A DNA stretch of 64,000 nt from RHKX01 sp046330285 (GTDB lineage Bacteria; Actinomycetota; Thermoleophilia; Solirubrobacterales; 70-9): NCBI GenBank assembly GCA_046330285.1, contig JAXLSX010000012.1, positions 1-64,000 of the forward strand, read 5' to 3'. Below, in pieces: positions 31,856 to 41,473 of the stretch (its first letter is position 1; each line of letters starts with the position of its first letter). Made by a program: the position numbers and the translations under genes. Under the pieces are notes generated by a model. It was given only the letters and a program-made list of their open reading frames with translations, searched no databases and was not told the origin of the DNA.

Positions 31856-32635
31856 ATGAGCTCTCCACCCGTCGGAGCACACGTGCAGGGAATCGATCCG
31901 CTCGCGGAGGCGGCCGCCGTCGAGGCCGACGTGATCCAGATGTTCCTCTCCGATCCACAGGGGTGGGAGAAGCCGCCGGAGCGCGCGGACGCAGGCGAGC
32001 TGCGCGACTCGAAGGTCGGGATCTACGTCCACGCCCCGTACCTGATCAACGTCTGCTCGCCGAAGCCGAACATCCGGCACGGCTCGCGGAAGATCCTCAC
32101 GCAGACGTGCGAGGCGGCAGCCGCCGTCGGAGCGCTGGCGGTGATCGTCCATCCCGGTCACGCCGAGGACGGAATCGATGCCGGTGTCGGGCGCATGGCG
32201 AAGACCCTCGAGCAGCTCGACTCCGACGTCCCGGTCTACCTCGAGAACACCGCGGGCGGCGACCATGCCGTCGCTCGCCGCTTCGACGCGCTCGCCCTGC
32301 TCTGGGAGGCGGTGCAGGGTGCGAAGACGGGGGTCGATGTCGGCTTCTGCTTCGACACCTGCCACGCTCATGCGGCCGGCGAGGATCTGTCGGACGCCGT
32401 CGAGCGCGCGATCGCGATCACCGGCGGCATCGACCTGATGCACGTCAACGACTCGCGCGATCCGGCCGGGACCGGCGCGGACCGGCACGCCAACATCGGC
32501 GCCGGGACCATCCCCCTCGACGACCTCCGGCACATGATCCGCGCCGCGGACGCGCCGTCGGTCGTCGAGACCCCGCGCGACGCCGACGCCCTCCGCGCCG
32601 ACGTCGAGTTCGTTCGCGCGGCTCTAGCCGGCTGA
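31856..32635 (+). CDS. nfo: Endonuclease IV (Nfo) family AP endonuclease
   Basis: Nfo cuts DNA 5' to abasic sites in base excision repair. The 259-residue TIM barrel carries the metal-binding motifs in order: VHAPYLINVCS, VIVHPGHAE, VYLENTAGGD, GFCFDTCHAHAAGED, LMHVNDSRD and RHANIGAGTI, all typical. It is slightly shorter than E. coli Nfo (~285). I chose ATG 31856 over GTG 31853. Its 3' end overlaps the convergent GDPD gene by 12 bases. Confidence 0.92.
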   Translation: MSSPPVGAHVQGIDPLAEAAAVEADVIQMFLSDPQGWEKPPERADAGELRDSKVGIYVHAPYLINVCSPKPNIRHGSRKILTQTCEAAAAVGALAVIVHPGHAEDGIDAGVGRMAKTLEQLDSDVPVYLENTAGGDHAVARRFDALALLWEAVQGAKTGVDVGFCFDTCHAHAAGEDLSDAVERAIAITGGIDLMHVNDSRDPAGTGADRHANIGAGTIPLDDLRHMIRAADAPSVVETPRDADALRADVEFVRAALAG

Positions 32636-33985
32636 GGTCGACGAGGCGTCGAACGCGGTCCGCGTCACGAACGCGTCGTAGGGCTGCACGACCGCGCGGA
32701 TCGTCCTGCCCTTCGCGACCGCCTTCTCCAGCTTCGGTGTCGAGTCGATCACTGTCTGGCGCCGGTCGAGCCCGCTCTCCGAGGGGGGCAGCCATCCGAA
32801 GTTGAACCGGCCCTTCGCCAGCCTCTTGCCGCCCTTCGTCTCGAGGACGACCGTTCCGGCGCAGCGGCTGTCGAAGCTGTCGCGGCGCCTCAGCGCGACC
32901 GTCGCGCCGTCACCGAGGTCGATCCCGTTCGCCCGCACGCTGCAGGCGATCGAGGACTTCTTCGTGCAGTGCTTGCCCGGCGAGCCCTTCGGCACCGGCG
33001 GCCGCGAGACGTCCATGTTGCACATGGTCTTCTCGAGTCGCATCGGCTGGGCGGACATGATCCCGTCGACGCCGAGGTCGAAGAGGTACTTCATCGTCGG
33101 CTCGTCGTCGATCGTCCAGGGGTGGACGGCATAGCCGTCGTTGTGCGCCTTGTCGACGAACTCCGGGGTCACGACCGGGATCCCACTGAACTTCATCGGG
33201 ACCTGGAACACCTTCGAGCCCTCGGGGGGCGGAGTGTTGCCGAGGACGTAGCCGGCGACGCCGCCGGTCGCCGGGGCCATGTCGATCTGCGGCGCCAGCT
33301 CGTGGAAGTGAGCGAGCGCTGCGTCGTCGAACGAGGCGACGACGATCCCCTTGGTGCGACCGAGCCCGTTCAGGAAGTCGGCGAGCACCTCGGCGTTGTG
33401 GAGGTAGTCGGCGGGGGTCTCGTCGGCCTGGCCCTTGATCTCGATGTTGATCGGGACGTCGGGGTACTTCTTCATCACCTGCGGCAGCGTGGTCATCCGG
33501 AAGTCCGCGGGCTTGAACCCGGGCGGGGGCTTCACGTCGCCCGTGGCGACGCCGCGGAACGGGTAGTCGGAGGCCGGGCGGTCGGAGTGGTCGGTGCCCT
33601 TCCCGGGGACCGTCCAGTAGCCGGCGTCGAGCGCCTGCAGTTGCTCCAGCGTCATGTCGCCGACGGCTCCGGTGCCGTTGGTGGTCCGGTTGACCGTCCC
33701 GTCGTGGATGACGATGAGCTTGCCGTCCGCCGACGTGTTGATGTCGGTCTCGAGCATGTCCGAGCCGAGCCGGAGCGCCCGGTCGTAGGCGTACATCGTG
33801 TTCGAGGGAGCCTCGTCCTCACCGCCCTGGTGGGCGATGTTGAGAGTCCGCAGCTCGGTCCAGTCGGTCGGTCCGGCCGTGGCGATCGCGGGCAGCGCGA
33901 GGACGGCGGCAGCGGAGATCAGGGCCGGAAGCATGAAGCTGCGGAGCCGGCTCCTCCGCGTACGAGTCTCGGGAATTCCCTCCAT
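32624..33985 (-). CDS. Secreted glycerophosphodiester phosphodiesterase
   Basis: The 453-residue protein has a signal peptide (RSFMLPALISAAAVLALPAI) and a GDPD TIM barrel with catalytic His52 in NIAHQGGEDEAPSNT, Glu79/Asp81 in DMLETDINT and His94 in IVIHDGTVNRTT. VNIEIKGQ-like sequence (PINIEIKGQADET) gives another metal-binding Glu. About 110 residues at the C-terminus form an extra domain with paired cysteines (CNMD, CTKK, CSVR, CAGT). It would hydrolyse glycerophosphodiesters outside the cell, for phosphate or glycerol scavenging or lipid/teichoic turnover. Confidence 0.9.
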   Translation of the reverse strand: MEGIPETRTRRSRLRSFMLPALISAAAVLALPAIATAGPTDWTELRTLNIAHQGGEDEAPSNTMYAYDRALRLGSDMLETDINTSADGKLIVIHDGTVNRTTNGTGAVGDMTLEQLQALDAGYWTVPGKGTDHSDRPASDYPFRGVATGDVKPPPGFKPADFRMTTLPQVMKKYPDVPINIEIKGQADETPADYLHNAEVLADFLNGLGRTKGIVVASFDDAALAHFHELAPQIDMAPATGGVAGYVLGNTPPPEGSKVFQVPMKFSGIPVVTPEFVDKAHNDGYAVHPWTIDDEPTMKYLFDLGVDGIMSAQPMRLEKTMCNMDVSRPPVPKGSPGKHCTKKSSIACSVRANGIDLGDGATVALRRRDSFDSRCAGTVVLETKGGKRLAKGRFNFGWLPPSESGLDRRQTVIDSTPKLEKAVAKGRTIRAVVQPYDAFVTRTAFDASSTSAG

Positions 33986-34046
33986 GGCCGGGAAGTCTAT
34001 GGACGCCGTCGCCGCGATGTTCCGGTTGGCCGCCGGACCGCGTCGG

Positions 34047-35012
34047 TCACGAGCCGCCGGTCCCGACGCGCTCGCGCTCGTAGTCGAGCTCGGTGCGGAT
34101 TCCCCGGGCCGCCATCGCCGCCCGCGCCTCCTCGATCGACCCCGCCCCGGCGATCAGCTCCGCCAGCGGAGCCGCCGGGCCGATCGCGCGGCGGGCGTCG
34201 AAGACGAAGCCGAGGGCGCCGACAGGCCCGAGCTCGACCGTGCGCCGGCCGTCGCGGATCGGGACCGGTCCGGTCTCGCCGAGCGCGCAGCGGGCGGCGA
34301 GCAGGCTTGCTTCGGTCGGCACCGAGCCGGCGACGGCGACGACCTCGCGCGCGGCGTCGGCGGCGGGCGACAGCGTCCCGCTCCACGCCTCCTCGCGCGC
34401 CAGGGCGGCGACCCGGTCGAGGACTTCTGCAACCGTCAACTCGCCGTCGCAGCCGGCCCCGAACGCGCAGCCGACGACGTCGATCCGATCGGGAAGGTGC
34501 TCGGCGGCGGCGAGCAGCAGCGCGTCGCAGAGCGGGCTCGAGAGCCCGGGCTCGGCGCCCGTGGCGAGGACGTCGCCGCCGACGTCGAGGAGGACGACGA
34601 GGTCGCATTCGAGCCGGTCCGCGAGCGACTCGATCCCACCGGCGACCGCGGTGGGTCCGTCGTTGACGTCGACGAGAGCCGTCGGGCGACCGAGATGAGC
34701 CGCCACGCCGGCCTCGGCGAGGCGGACACCCTCCGGGGTCCGGCCGTCACCGCCGGTCAGGGCAGCCGCGTCGCCGAGCCTCTCGACGCCGCTCAGGTGT
34801 TCGAGCGGGCGGGGCCCGGCGTGGTAGGGGTCGACCGAGAAGCGTTCCCAGGCGACCCCGCCCAGCTCGACGCGGCGGCCGGTTCGCTCGATCTCGCGGG
34901 CGATCGCGAGCGAGCCGACGACGTCGCCGCCGCCACCGATCCCGAGGACGAGCGCGCCTCCGTCACCCCGCCCGAGATCCTCGGGTAGGTGAGCGGTGAG
35001 TGGTTCGGGCAA
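34047..35012 (-). CDS. DUF1152-family protein
   Basis: The 321-residue protein has the family's nucleotide-binding-like start ALVLGIGGGGDVVGSLAIAR and the later DLVVLLDVGGDVLATG and DVVGCAFGAGCDGE blocks. These Gly/Asp-rich loops suggest a Rossmann-like domain binding a nucleotide or sugar nucleotide. DUF1152 proteins occur in archaea and some bacteria and have no established function to my knowledge. It is 15 bases upstream-to-downstream adjacent to the DUF1802 gene in the opposite order of transcription (DUF1802 comes first), probably one operon. Confidence 0.75.
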   Translation of the reverse strand: MPEPLTAHLPEDLGRGDGGALVLGIGGGGDVVGSLAIAREIERTGRRVELGGVAWERFSVDPYHAGPRPLEHLSGVERLGDAAALTGGDGRTPEGVRLAEAGVAAHLGRPTALVDVNDGPTAVAGGIESLADRLECDLVVLLDVGGDVLATGAEPGLSSPLCDALLLAAAEHLPDRIDVVGCAFGAGCDGELTVAEVLDRVAALAREEAWSGTLSPAADAAREVVAVAGSVPTEASLLAARCALGETGPVPIRDGRRTVELGPVGALGFVFDARRAIGPAAPLAELIAGAGSIEEARAAMAARGIRTELDYERERVGTGGS

Positions 35013-35026
35013 GCGCGAGCGGGCGC

Positions 35027-35674
35027 TCAGGCGAGCGCCGGCTCGGGCTCCTGCTCAGTCGAGCCGGCGCCGCAGGTCTCGCGGATCGAGGCTGCGGCGC
35101 GGTCGAACTCCTCGTCGGCCATGACCGGCACGCCCTCGAACGGGAGGTCGCGGTCGATCTCGACCCAGGAGTGGCAGCCGATGTGCTCGTCGCGGACGCG
35201 GACCGTGACCGGTCGCGGGATCCGGTGGACCTTCAGCAGCAGCACATGCAGCGGGTGGGTCCGCTTCCAGCGGAGCCGCTTGCGGGCGTAGTCCTGCGTC
35301 CACACGTGGTAGGGGCTGAGCGAGTCGACGATCCGCGGATCCTCGATCGTGAAGTGGTCGGCGACCTCGGCCCAGGCGCGGATCCGGACCCGGTCGGGCT
35401 GCGGGATGCCGCCGTCCTGGAGGAGTGCCCGCGGGGGCGGCTCCTCGTCGGGCCAGACGCCCTCCTCGAGGGCCCGGCGCAGCTCCGGGTGATGGGACTC
35501 ACGGACGAGGTCGTTCCGCTGGTGGTCGAACGTCGGGTAGAGGAAGAACTGCTCGTGCTCGAGCTCGAAGTGCTTGTTCTCCTCGCGGATGCCGCCCTTG
35601 CGGAGGGTGACTAGCTGCTCGCCCTCGGCGAGAGCGCGCACGGTGACGGACCATTCCTTGAAAGCGATTGGCAT
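35027..35674 (-). CDS. DUF1802-family protein
   Basis: The 215-residue protein has the DUF1802 hallmarks: MPIAFKEWSVTVRALAEGEQ, LVTLRKGGI, then FELEHEQFFLYPTFDHQRND. It was once compared with a restriction-endonuclease-like fold in cyanobacterial relatives, but the function is unknown. It is the first gene of a probable two-gene unit with the DUF1152 gene (14-base gap). ATG at 35674 matches the conserved N-terminus. TAGACT within AGTCTAGACC (around 35772-35781) is a possible distant -10. Confidence 0.72.
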   Translation of the reverse strand: MPIAFKEWSVTVRALAEGEQLVTLRKGGIREENKHFELEHEQFFLYPTFDHQRNDLVRESHHPELRRALEEGVWPDEEPPPRALLQDGGIPQPDRVRIRAWAEVADHFTIEDPRIVDSLSPYHVWTQDYARKRLRWKRTHPLHVLLLKVHRIPRPVTVRVRDEHIGCHSWVEIDRDLPFEGVPVMADEEFDRAAASIRETCGAGSTEQEPEPALA

Positions 35675-35832
35675 GGTGATTTGTCGTCCGGGGTCGTGGT
35701 TCAGGGCGGGGTCGCGAGGCTCGGACGAGGGCGACCCTGCCGGGGCCGCTGGTGGGCCCGTCGGAGGGCCGCGAGTCTAGACCAGCCTTCCCTCAACGGC
35801 AAATAAGTTACGAGTCGCACATTGTCTTGCAC

Positions 35833-37371
35833 TCATCCCGGGATCGGTTCCGATCCGAGACCGCCGCCGCCCGGCGTCTCGATCCGCAGGACGTCGCCGG
35901 CGACGAGCTCGCCCTCGCACTTGGCCGGCAATGGGCTGCCGTTGAGACTGTTGGACCCGGCGGCACCGTCGCCGCCGCCGAGCCGCCCGCGGGGTCCGCG
36001 CGAGCGCCTCTCGGTGATCAGCGTGAAGCGCATCGGCGCCAGCGCCTCGAACTCCCTGACAACGCCGTCGCCGCCGTGCCGACGGCCGCCGCCTCCGCTT
36101 CCCCGCCGGATCGCTAGCTCGGTGATCCGCACGGGCAGGTCAGCCTCCAGCGACTCGACCGGCGTGTTCAGCGTGTTCGACATGGCGACGTGGACGCCGC
36201 TCGGGCCGTCGGCGCCGACACAGGCGCCCTGGCCGCCGCCGATCGTCTCGTAGTAGGTGAACTCCTCGCCGGCGCTGTGGCCCGAGAGCGTCAGGTTGTT
36301 CATCGTCCCCTGGCCCTGCGCGGGCCCGTCGGCGACGTCGGCCAGCGCCGCGAAGACGAGATCGGCGACGCGGCTCGAGGTCTCGACGTTCCCCGCCGCC
36401 ACCGCGGCCGGCGGCAGGGCGTTGAGGACGGAGCCGGCGGGCGCGTCGATCCGGACCGGGCGGAACGCACCTGCCGACGCGGGAGCGTCGGGATCCGTAA
36501 GCGAACGAACCGCGAACAGGGCCGCCGCCCGGGTCACGGGCAGCGGGCAGTTGAGGTTGCCGTCGACCTGCGGGGCCGATCCGGCGAAGTCGATCGCGAT
36601 CTCCTCGCCGGCGATCTCGACCCGGACGCGGAGGGGGATCGGCGTGCCGTCGGCCGCCTCGAGCTCGTCGGCCGCCTCGTGGACGCCGTCGGGGAGTGCA
36701 TCGATCGCGTCCCGGCTGCGGCGCTCGGCGTAGTCGAGGACCGACGCCATTCCAGCGAGCAGCCGCTCGCGGCCGATTCGCCCCGCCAGCTCGTCGATGC
36801 GGTCGCGGCCCCGGAGGTTGGCGGCGCGCTGGGCCCGGAGGTCGGCGAGCCGCTGGTCGGGACGGCGCATCCGCTCGGCCAGCGCGACGAGCTCGGCATC
36901 TCCGGCGCGACGCGGCTCGATGACCACCCCCTCGTCGGCGAGCGTTCGCGAGTCGGCCGGCATCCCGCCCGGCGTCGGCCCGCCGACGTCGGCGTGATGA
37001 GCGCGGCTCGCGACCCACCCGCACAGGTCACCGCCGAGGAGGAGGGGGGAGACGAGGGTGATGTCGGGCAGGTGGGTGCCGCCGCGGAACGGGTCGTTGA
37101 GGATCCAGACGTCGTCGTCGGAGGTGTCCCCGGCCAGCCGGGCGACCGCCTCGACTGCGGCCGGCATCGATCCGAGGTGGACCGGGATGTGCTCGGCCTG
37201 CATGACCAGCTCGCCGCCGGCGTCGAAGATCGCGGTCGAGCAGTCGTGGCGCTCCTTGATGTTCGGCGAGTAGGCGGCGCGGATCAGGACGGCGCCCATC
37301 TCGTCGCAGATCGAGCGTAGCCCCCCGCTGAGGACCTGGAGCTCGATCGGATCCGGGGACGGGCCGGTCAT
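35833..37371 (-). CDS. hyuB: Hydantoinase B / oxoprolinase subunit (HyuB-like)
   Basis: The 512-residue protein is a complete HyuB: it starts PSPDPIELQVLSGGLRSICDEMGAVLIRAAYS, has KERHDCSTAIFD, NDPFRGGTHLPDITLV and the C-terminal ETIGGGQGACVGADGPSGVH and MTNT-like MSNTLNTPVESLE blocks. With HyuA it forms an ATP-dependent amidohydrolase for hydantoins, 5-oxoproline or related lactams. It overlaps hyuA by 4 bases (ATGA). No hydantoin racemase or transporter is adjacent, so the substrate cannot be set. Confidence 0.92.
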   Translation of the reverse strand: MTGPSPDPIELQVLSGGLRSICDEMGAVLIRAAYSPNIKERHDCSTAIFDAGGELVMQAEHIPVHLGSMPAAVEAVARLAGDTSDDDVWILNDPFRGGTHLPDITLVSPLLLGGDLCGWVASRAHHADVGGPTPGGMPADSRTLADEGVVIEPRRAGDAELVALAERMRRPDQRLADLRAQRAANLRGRDRIDELAGRIGRERLLAGMASVLDYAERRSRDAIDALPDGVHEAADELEAADGTPIPLRVRVEIAGEEIAIDFAGSAPQVDGNLNCPLPVTRAAALFAVRSLTDPDAPASAGAFRPVRIDAPAGSVLNALPPAAVAAGNVETSSRVADLVFAALADVADGPAQGQGTMNNLTLSGHSAGEEFTYYETIGGGQGACVGADGPSGVHVAMSNTLNTPVESLEADLPVRITELAIRRGSGGGGRRHGGDGVVREFEALAPMRFTLITERRSRGPRGRLGGGDGAAGSNSLNGSPLPAKCEGELVAGDVLRIETPGGGGLGSEPIPG

Positions 37372-39350
37372 CGCGGCACCTCGCGGGTGGCGACGATCGT
37401 CCCGATCGCGTCGACCTCCGCCTGCCAGCCGGCCGGTACGAGGAAGGTCGTCTCCGGCAGCTCGAACACGCAGGGCCCGTCGAGCCGGAGGCCGGCCGGG
37501 GGCTCGCCGGTCACGACCTCGATCGCAACGTCGGTCGCGCCGAACCGGGCTTCCCGCCGCGAGCGCCGCGGCTCGGAATCCCCGGCCGGTGGCGGGTCGA
37601 AGTCGGAGAGCTCCTCACGGGCGGCGAGCCGGACGTTGACGAGCTCGACCTCGCCGTCGTCCTCGCGGTACCCGTAGCGGCGCTCGTGCTCGGCCGCGAA
37701 CTCCTCGGCCAGCTCGTCCGGGTCGGGGTCGAGCGGGCCGTCGAGGGGCAGCTCGAAGGACTGGCCCCGGTAGCGGAGCTCGTAGATCGCTTCGAGCACG
37801 GCCCCGGCGGGAGCGTCGAGGCCGTCGCGTGCCGCCGCAACGGCCCCGGCGAGCCCATCGCGGCTCAGCTCGGATCCGCTCAGCATCACGGTCCGGGTCG
37901 TGTCGCGGCGGCGTTCGGCGCAGACGAGGCCGAGTGCCGACAGCACACCTCCCGACCGGGGGCAGAGGACACGGCCGATCCCCAGCTCCTCGGCGATCGC
38001 GACCGCGTGGAGCGGCCCGGCCCCGCCGAACGGCAGCAGGTCGAATCCGCGCGGATCGATCCCGCGTTCGACGGTGATCACCCGAAGCGCCCGGACCATC
38101 TCCTGATTGGCCACCGCGTGGATGCCCACGGCCGCGTCCTCGACCCCGATGCCGAGGTCGGCCGCCAGCGCCCCGACCGCCGCTCGCGCGGCTTCGCGGT
38201 CGAGCCCGATGCCGCCGGCGAGCCCGGCCTCCTGGTCGAGGTAACCGAGAAGCAGGTTCGCGTCCGTCACCGTCGGCTCGGTCCCGCCCTTGCCGTAACA
38301 GGCAGGCCCGGGCTCGGCTCCCGCCGATCGCGGGCCGACCCGCAGCGCGCCGCCGCGGTCGCGCCAGGCGATCGACCCGCCACCGGCGCCGACCGTGTGG
38401 ACATCGACCATCGGCAGCTGGATCGGGCGACCGTCGAACTCGCGGGACTCGGTCCGCCCGACCCGGCCCGACTCGACCACGCAGACGTCGCAGGAGGTTC
38501 CGCCCATGTCGAGACCGAGTGCGTCACCGCGGCCGGAGGCCGAGGCGAGCAGGCCGGCTCCGACCGCGCCGCCCGCCGGCCCGCTGAGGACGCTCCAGGC
38601 GCCGCCGGCCGCCGCGCGGGCGGCATCGGTGACGCCGCCGGAGGACTGCATGATCAGCGGCTCCGGGATGCCGAGCTCGCCGCAGCGCTCGCCGAGCCGC
38701 CGCAGGTAGCCGCCGAGCAGCGGCGAGAGGTAGGCGTCGAGGACGGTGGTCGCGCAGCGCTCGTATTCGCGGAACCGGGGCAGGACGCCCGAGGAGCTCG
38801 AGACGTGGAGGCCGGGAAAGCGCTCGCGGAGAGCGGCGGCGAGCAGCCGCTCGTGGGTGGGGTCGGCGAACGCGAAGAGCAGGCAGACGGCGACGGCCTC
38901 GGGCTCGAGGCGCTCGACCTCGTCGCCGACCCGGTCGATCTCCGCAGCGGTCAGCTGCCGGACGACGCCCGCGGGTCCGATCCGCTCGTCGACCGCAATC
39001 CGCAGCTCGGGCGGCGCGAGCGGGGGAGGGCGGTCCTCGCAGAGGCGGTAGAGCGAGGGCCTGTTCTGGCGCGCGATCTCGAGCAGGTCGGTGAACCCGG
39101 CGGTCGCGACGAGCGCGGTCCGCGCCCCGCGGCGCTCGAGCAGCGCGTTCGTCCCGACGGTCATCCCGTGGGCGAAGCGGCTCACCGCGGCCGGCTCGGC
39201 ACCCGCCGCCTCGAGGACGGCGGCGATTGCGGCCACCACGCCCTCCGACTGGTCGCCGGGGGTCGAAGGCGCCTTCGCGGACGTGACCCGGTCGCCGTCC
39301 ACGAGGACGGCGTCGGTGAAGGTCCCTCCTACGTCGACCCCGAGAAGCAC
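37368..39350 (-). CDS. hyuA: Hydantoinase A / oxoprolinase ATPase subunit (HyuA-like)
   Basis: The 660-residue protein has the N-terminal phosphate-1 loop GVDVGGTFTDAVLV, VGTNALLERRGART, a second ATPase motif GLDMGGTSCDVCVV and the PFGGAGPLHAVAIAEELG block, all diagnostic for hydantoinase A. GTG 39350 starts three residues before GVDVGG. A longer frame to 39407 only adds an Arg-rich stretch and contains a hairpin. ATP hydrolysis by this subunit drives ring opening with HyuB. The gene pair is co-translated. Confidence 0.92.
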   Translation of the reverse strand: MLLGVDVGGTFTDAVLVDGDRVTSAKAPSTPGDQSEGVVAAIAAVLEAAGAEPAAVSRFAHGMTVGTNALLERRGARTALVATAGFTDLLEIARQNRPSLYRLCEDRPPPLAPPELRIAVDERIGPAGVVRQLTAAEIDRVGDEVERLEPEAVAVCLLFAFADPTHERLLAAALRERFPGLHVSSSSGVLPRFREYERCATTVLDAYLSPLLGGYLRRLGERCGELGIPEPLIMQSSGGVTDAARAAAGGAWSVLSGPAGGAVGAGLLASASGRGDALGLDMGGTSCDVCVVESGRVGRTESREFDGRPIQLPMVDVHTVGAGGGSIAWRDRGGALRVGPRSAGAEPGPACYGKGGTEPTVTDANLLLGYLDQEAGLAGGIGLDREAARAAVGALAADLGIGVEDAAVGIHAVANQEMVRALRVITVERGIDPRGFDLLPFGGAGPLHAVAIAEELGIGRVLCPRSGGVLSALGLVCAERRRDTTRTVMLSGSELSRDGLAGAVAAARDGLDAPAGAVLEAIYELRYRGQSFELPLDGPLDPDPDELAEEFAAEHERRYGYREDDGEVELVNVRLAAREELSDFDPPPAGDSEPRRSRREARFGATDVAIEVVTGEPPAGLRLDGPCVFELPETTFLVPAGWQAEVDAIGTIVATREVPR

Positions 39351-39366
39351 CGGCCCATTACACCGC

Positions 39367-39391
39367 GCTCGGGGCCGCCTCGGCCCCGAGC
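39367..39391 (-). terminator. Hairpin between the cysteine-motif protein gene and hyuA
   Basis: An 11-bp perfect stem (GCTCGGGGCCG / CGGCCCCGAGC) with a 3-base loop sits 16 bases after the stop at 39408 and 16 before the hyuA GTG. It is probably a U-less terminator or attenuator. It also argues against starting hyuA upstream of it. Confidence 0.55.
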
Positions 39392-39407
39392 TGCGCCGGG
39401 CCGGCAC

Positions 39408-39857
39408 TCAGGCGACGAGTTGGAGCTCCTCCTCGCGGGTCTCCTCGCCCTCGATCACCACGTCCTCTTCGAGGTGCTTGTGGGAGGGGCAGTAGTCGCG
39501 CCCCGGCAGCGGCTCGCGCTGGCACGGCGTTCCGCGACGGGTGTGGGCCTTGCACTCGCGATCGACGAGACCGGCGAGCTCCTCGGGCGGCACCTCGTCG
39601 AGGTAGCGGAGCGCGAGCTTCACGTTGCGATCCACGACCTGGAGGACGTAGAGCTGCTCGCTGATCGGGAAGTGGCCGCGGAGCTCGGTGAAGAGGACCT
39701 TGGTCGGGCGCGCGAAGTAACGGCGGTCGGTGAGAAGCCGTCGCATCGTGCCCTCGCAGGCGTCGAGGATGTGCTGCTTGCTCGCGCAACCTGCGCTGGT
39801 GGTCTCTGCGATCTTCGGGGCAAGCTCCCGATAGATCGAACGACTGAATTGATACAT
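39408..39857 (-). CDS. Conserved protein with C-terminal Cys/His knuckle (149 aa)
   Basis: The N-terminal ~100 residues are helical and rich in Arg/Tyr/Phe (YQFSRSIYRELAPKI, TMRRLLTDRRYFARPTKVLF). The C-terminal part carries CKAHTRRGTPCQREPLPG followed by RDYCPSHKH, a C-x9-C-x10-C-x2-H arrangement, likely a small zinc knuckle like those in DUF5763-type proteins. A short acidic tail ends it. ATG at 39857 has AAGGTTCAGGGAACCC upstream. It may bind nucleic acid or protein, but no family function is known to me. Confidence 0.68.
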   Translation of the reverse strand: MYQFSRSIYRELAPKIAETTSAGCASKQHILDACEGTMRRLLTDRRYFARPTKVLFTELRGHFPISEQLYVLQVVDRNVKLALRYLDEVPPEELAGLVDRECKAHTRRGTPCQREPLPGRDYCPSHKHLEEDVVIEGEETREEELQLVA

Positions 39858-39956
39858 GGGTTCCCTGAACCTTTCCTTGGTCCGCGGTTACCCCCCCGCA
39901 TCCGGAAGTGTGACGGGCCGCACGTTGACTGCGTGCAACCGGACGTTAAGCCTGCG

Positions 39957-41465
39957 TTAAGCCCGGGTCAGCGGGATCCGGGCGTCGTCGGCCGGCCAGC
40001 GGTCCATCCGCGCCCGTTCGTCGGGCCCGACGACGTTGTGGTGCATGTCCAGCGCCGGGTCCACGCGCGGGCGGTCGAGGCGGCGGTGGACGCCCCGGGA
40101 CTCCTCGCGAGCCAGCGCCGAGGCGGCGATCAGGCGGGCGAGGGGGTAGGGGTCGGAGCGGAGCTGCTCGAGGCGCTCGGGGTCGCGGATCGGACCGGCC
40201 AGCTCCCAGACCGCGCTCCGGGACTCCTCGCTCGGCGCCGGGAACTCCGGATCCGGGTCGGGCGGCGGGGGCGAGGGGTCGGGCCCGGGGCCGTCGAGGG
40301 CGGCGCGCGCCGCGCGGCTCCCGAACACGAAGCACTCGCTGAGCGAGTTCGAGGCGAGGCGGTTGGCGCCGTGGAGCCCGGTGCACGCCGCCTCGCCGAC
40401 CGCGAGCAGGCCCGGCAGCGAGCTCCGTCCGTCGAGGTCGGTGTGGACCCCGCCGATCAGGTAGTGCGCGGCGGGGGCGACCGGGACGAGGTCTCGGGCG
40501 ACGTCGATTCCAAGTGACTGGAGCGTCCGCGTGATCGTCGGGAACCGCTCCATCGGAACCGGCCGCAGGTCGAGCTCGACGGCCGTGGTCCCGTCGGCTG
40601 CCATCCGGTCGAGGATGGCGGCGGTGACCTGGTCCCGCGGCGCCAGCTCGTCGGTGAACCGGCGGCCGTCGGCGCCGAGCAGTAGCGCACCCTCGCCGCG
40701 GACCGCCTCCGTGATCAGCCACCCGTCGAGGCGGTCGCCGGGCCGCGACAGCGCCGTCGGGTGGAACTGGCAGAGCTCGAGATCGGCGAGGTCGGCTCCG
40801 GCGGCGTGGGCGAGGATCGCTCCGGCGCCGATCGCGCCGCGCGGGTTCGTCGTCCGCTCCCAGAGCGCCGCGCCGCCGCCGGTGGCGAGGATCGTGGCAG
40901 CGGCCGGGACCGGACCGCGATCGGTGAGGACGCCGTGGCAGCGGTCGCCGTCCGACCAGAGCGCGAGCGCCGAGGCATCCTCGAGAACTTCGATCCGGTC
41001 GTTGCGCGAGGTCAGCTCGGCGAGGCGGCTCGTCAGTGCCCGGCCCGTCTCGGCGCCGCCGGCGTGGACGATCCGCCGCGCGGAGTGGCCGCCCTCGAGC
41101 CCGAGCGCGAGCTCGCCGTCGGGCTGGAGGTCGAAGGCGACCCCGCGACGCATCAGCAGCTCGACCGCCGCCGGGCTCTCCTCGACGAGGACCTCGACCG
41201 CGGCGGGGTAACAGAGGCCGCGGCCGGCGTTGAAGGTGTCCTCGGCGTGGCGCGCCGGCGAATCGTCGGCTGCAATCGCGGCGGCGAGACCGCCCTGGGC
41301 GCGGAAGCTCGCGGTCTCCGTCAGCGGCTTGCGGGAGATGACGACGACGCTCGCGCCCGCCTCGGCGGCCTCGAGCGCGGCATGGAGGCCGGCGGCACCG
41401 CCGCCGACGACCGCGACGTCCGCGGGCGCGCGGGCCGGATCTGGACTCGGGTCGCTCGTCGCCAA
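39957..41465 (-). CDS. nadB: L-aspartate oxidase NadB
   Basis: NadB oxidises aspartate to iminoaspartate, the first step of de novo NAD synthesis. The 502-residue flavoprotein has the FAD dinucleotide fold VAVVGGGAAGLHAALEAAE, the active-site loop SFRAQGGLAAAIAADDS, the second FAD region TILATGGGAAL and GLHGANRLASNSLSECFVFG. No nadA or nadC is in the window. TTG at 41465 has TACGGT 9 bases upstream. An ATG at 41492 is also in frame but lies inside the palindromic start (CCATGG) of the divergent deacetylase gene. Confidence 0.9.
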   Translation of the reverse strand: MATSDPSPDPARAPADVAVVGGGAAGLHAALEAAEAGASVVVISRKPLTETASFRAQGGLAAAIAADDSPARHAEDTFNAGRGLCYPAAVEVLVEESPAAVELLMRRGVAFDLQPDGELALGLEGGHSARRIVHAGGAETGRALTSRLAELTSRNDRIEVLEDASALALWSDGDRCHGVLTDRGPVPAAATILATGGGAALWERTTNPRGAIGAGAILAHAAGADLADLELCQFHPTALSRPGDRLDGWLITEAVRGEGALLLGADGRRFTDELAPRDQVTAAILDRMAADGTTAVELDLRPVPMERFPTITRTLQSLGIDVARDLVPVAPAAHYLIGGVHTDLDGRSSLPGLLAVGEAACTGLHGANRLASNSLSECFVFGSRAARAALDGPGPDPSPPPPDPDPEFPAPSEESRSAVWELAGPIRDPERLEQLRSDPYPLARLIAASALAREESRGVHRRLDRPRVDPALDMHHNVVGPDERARMDRWPADDARIPLTRA

Positions 41466-41473
41466 GGCGGCAG

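Noticed and set aside
39351..39407. Upstream extension of hyuA to GTG 39407
   Set aside because: It adds an Arg-rich stretch, passes through a strong hairpin and moves the GVDVGG motif far from the N-terminus.
37686..40517. 943-codon plus-strand open frame antisense to hyuA and nadB
   Set aside because: Its translation is Arg/Gly/Glu/Val-rich with no domain, a by-product of GC-rich third positions opposite real genes that have clear family motifs.
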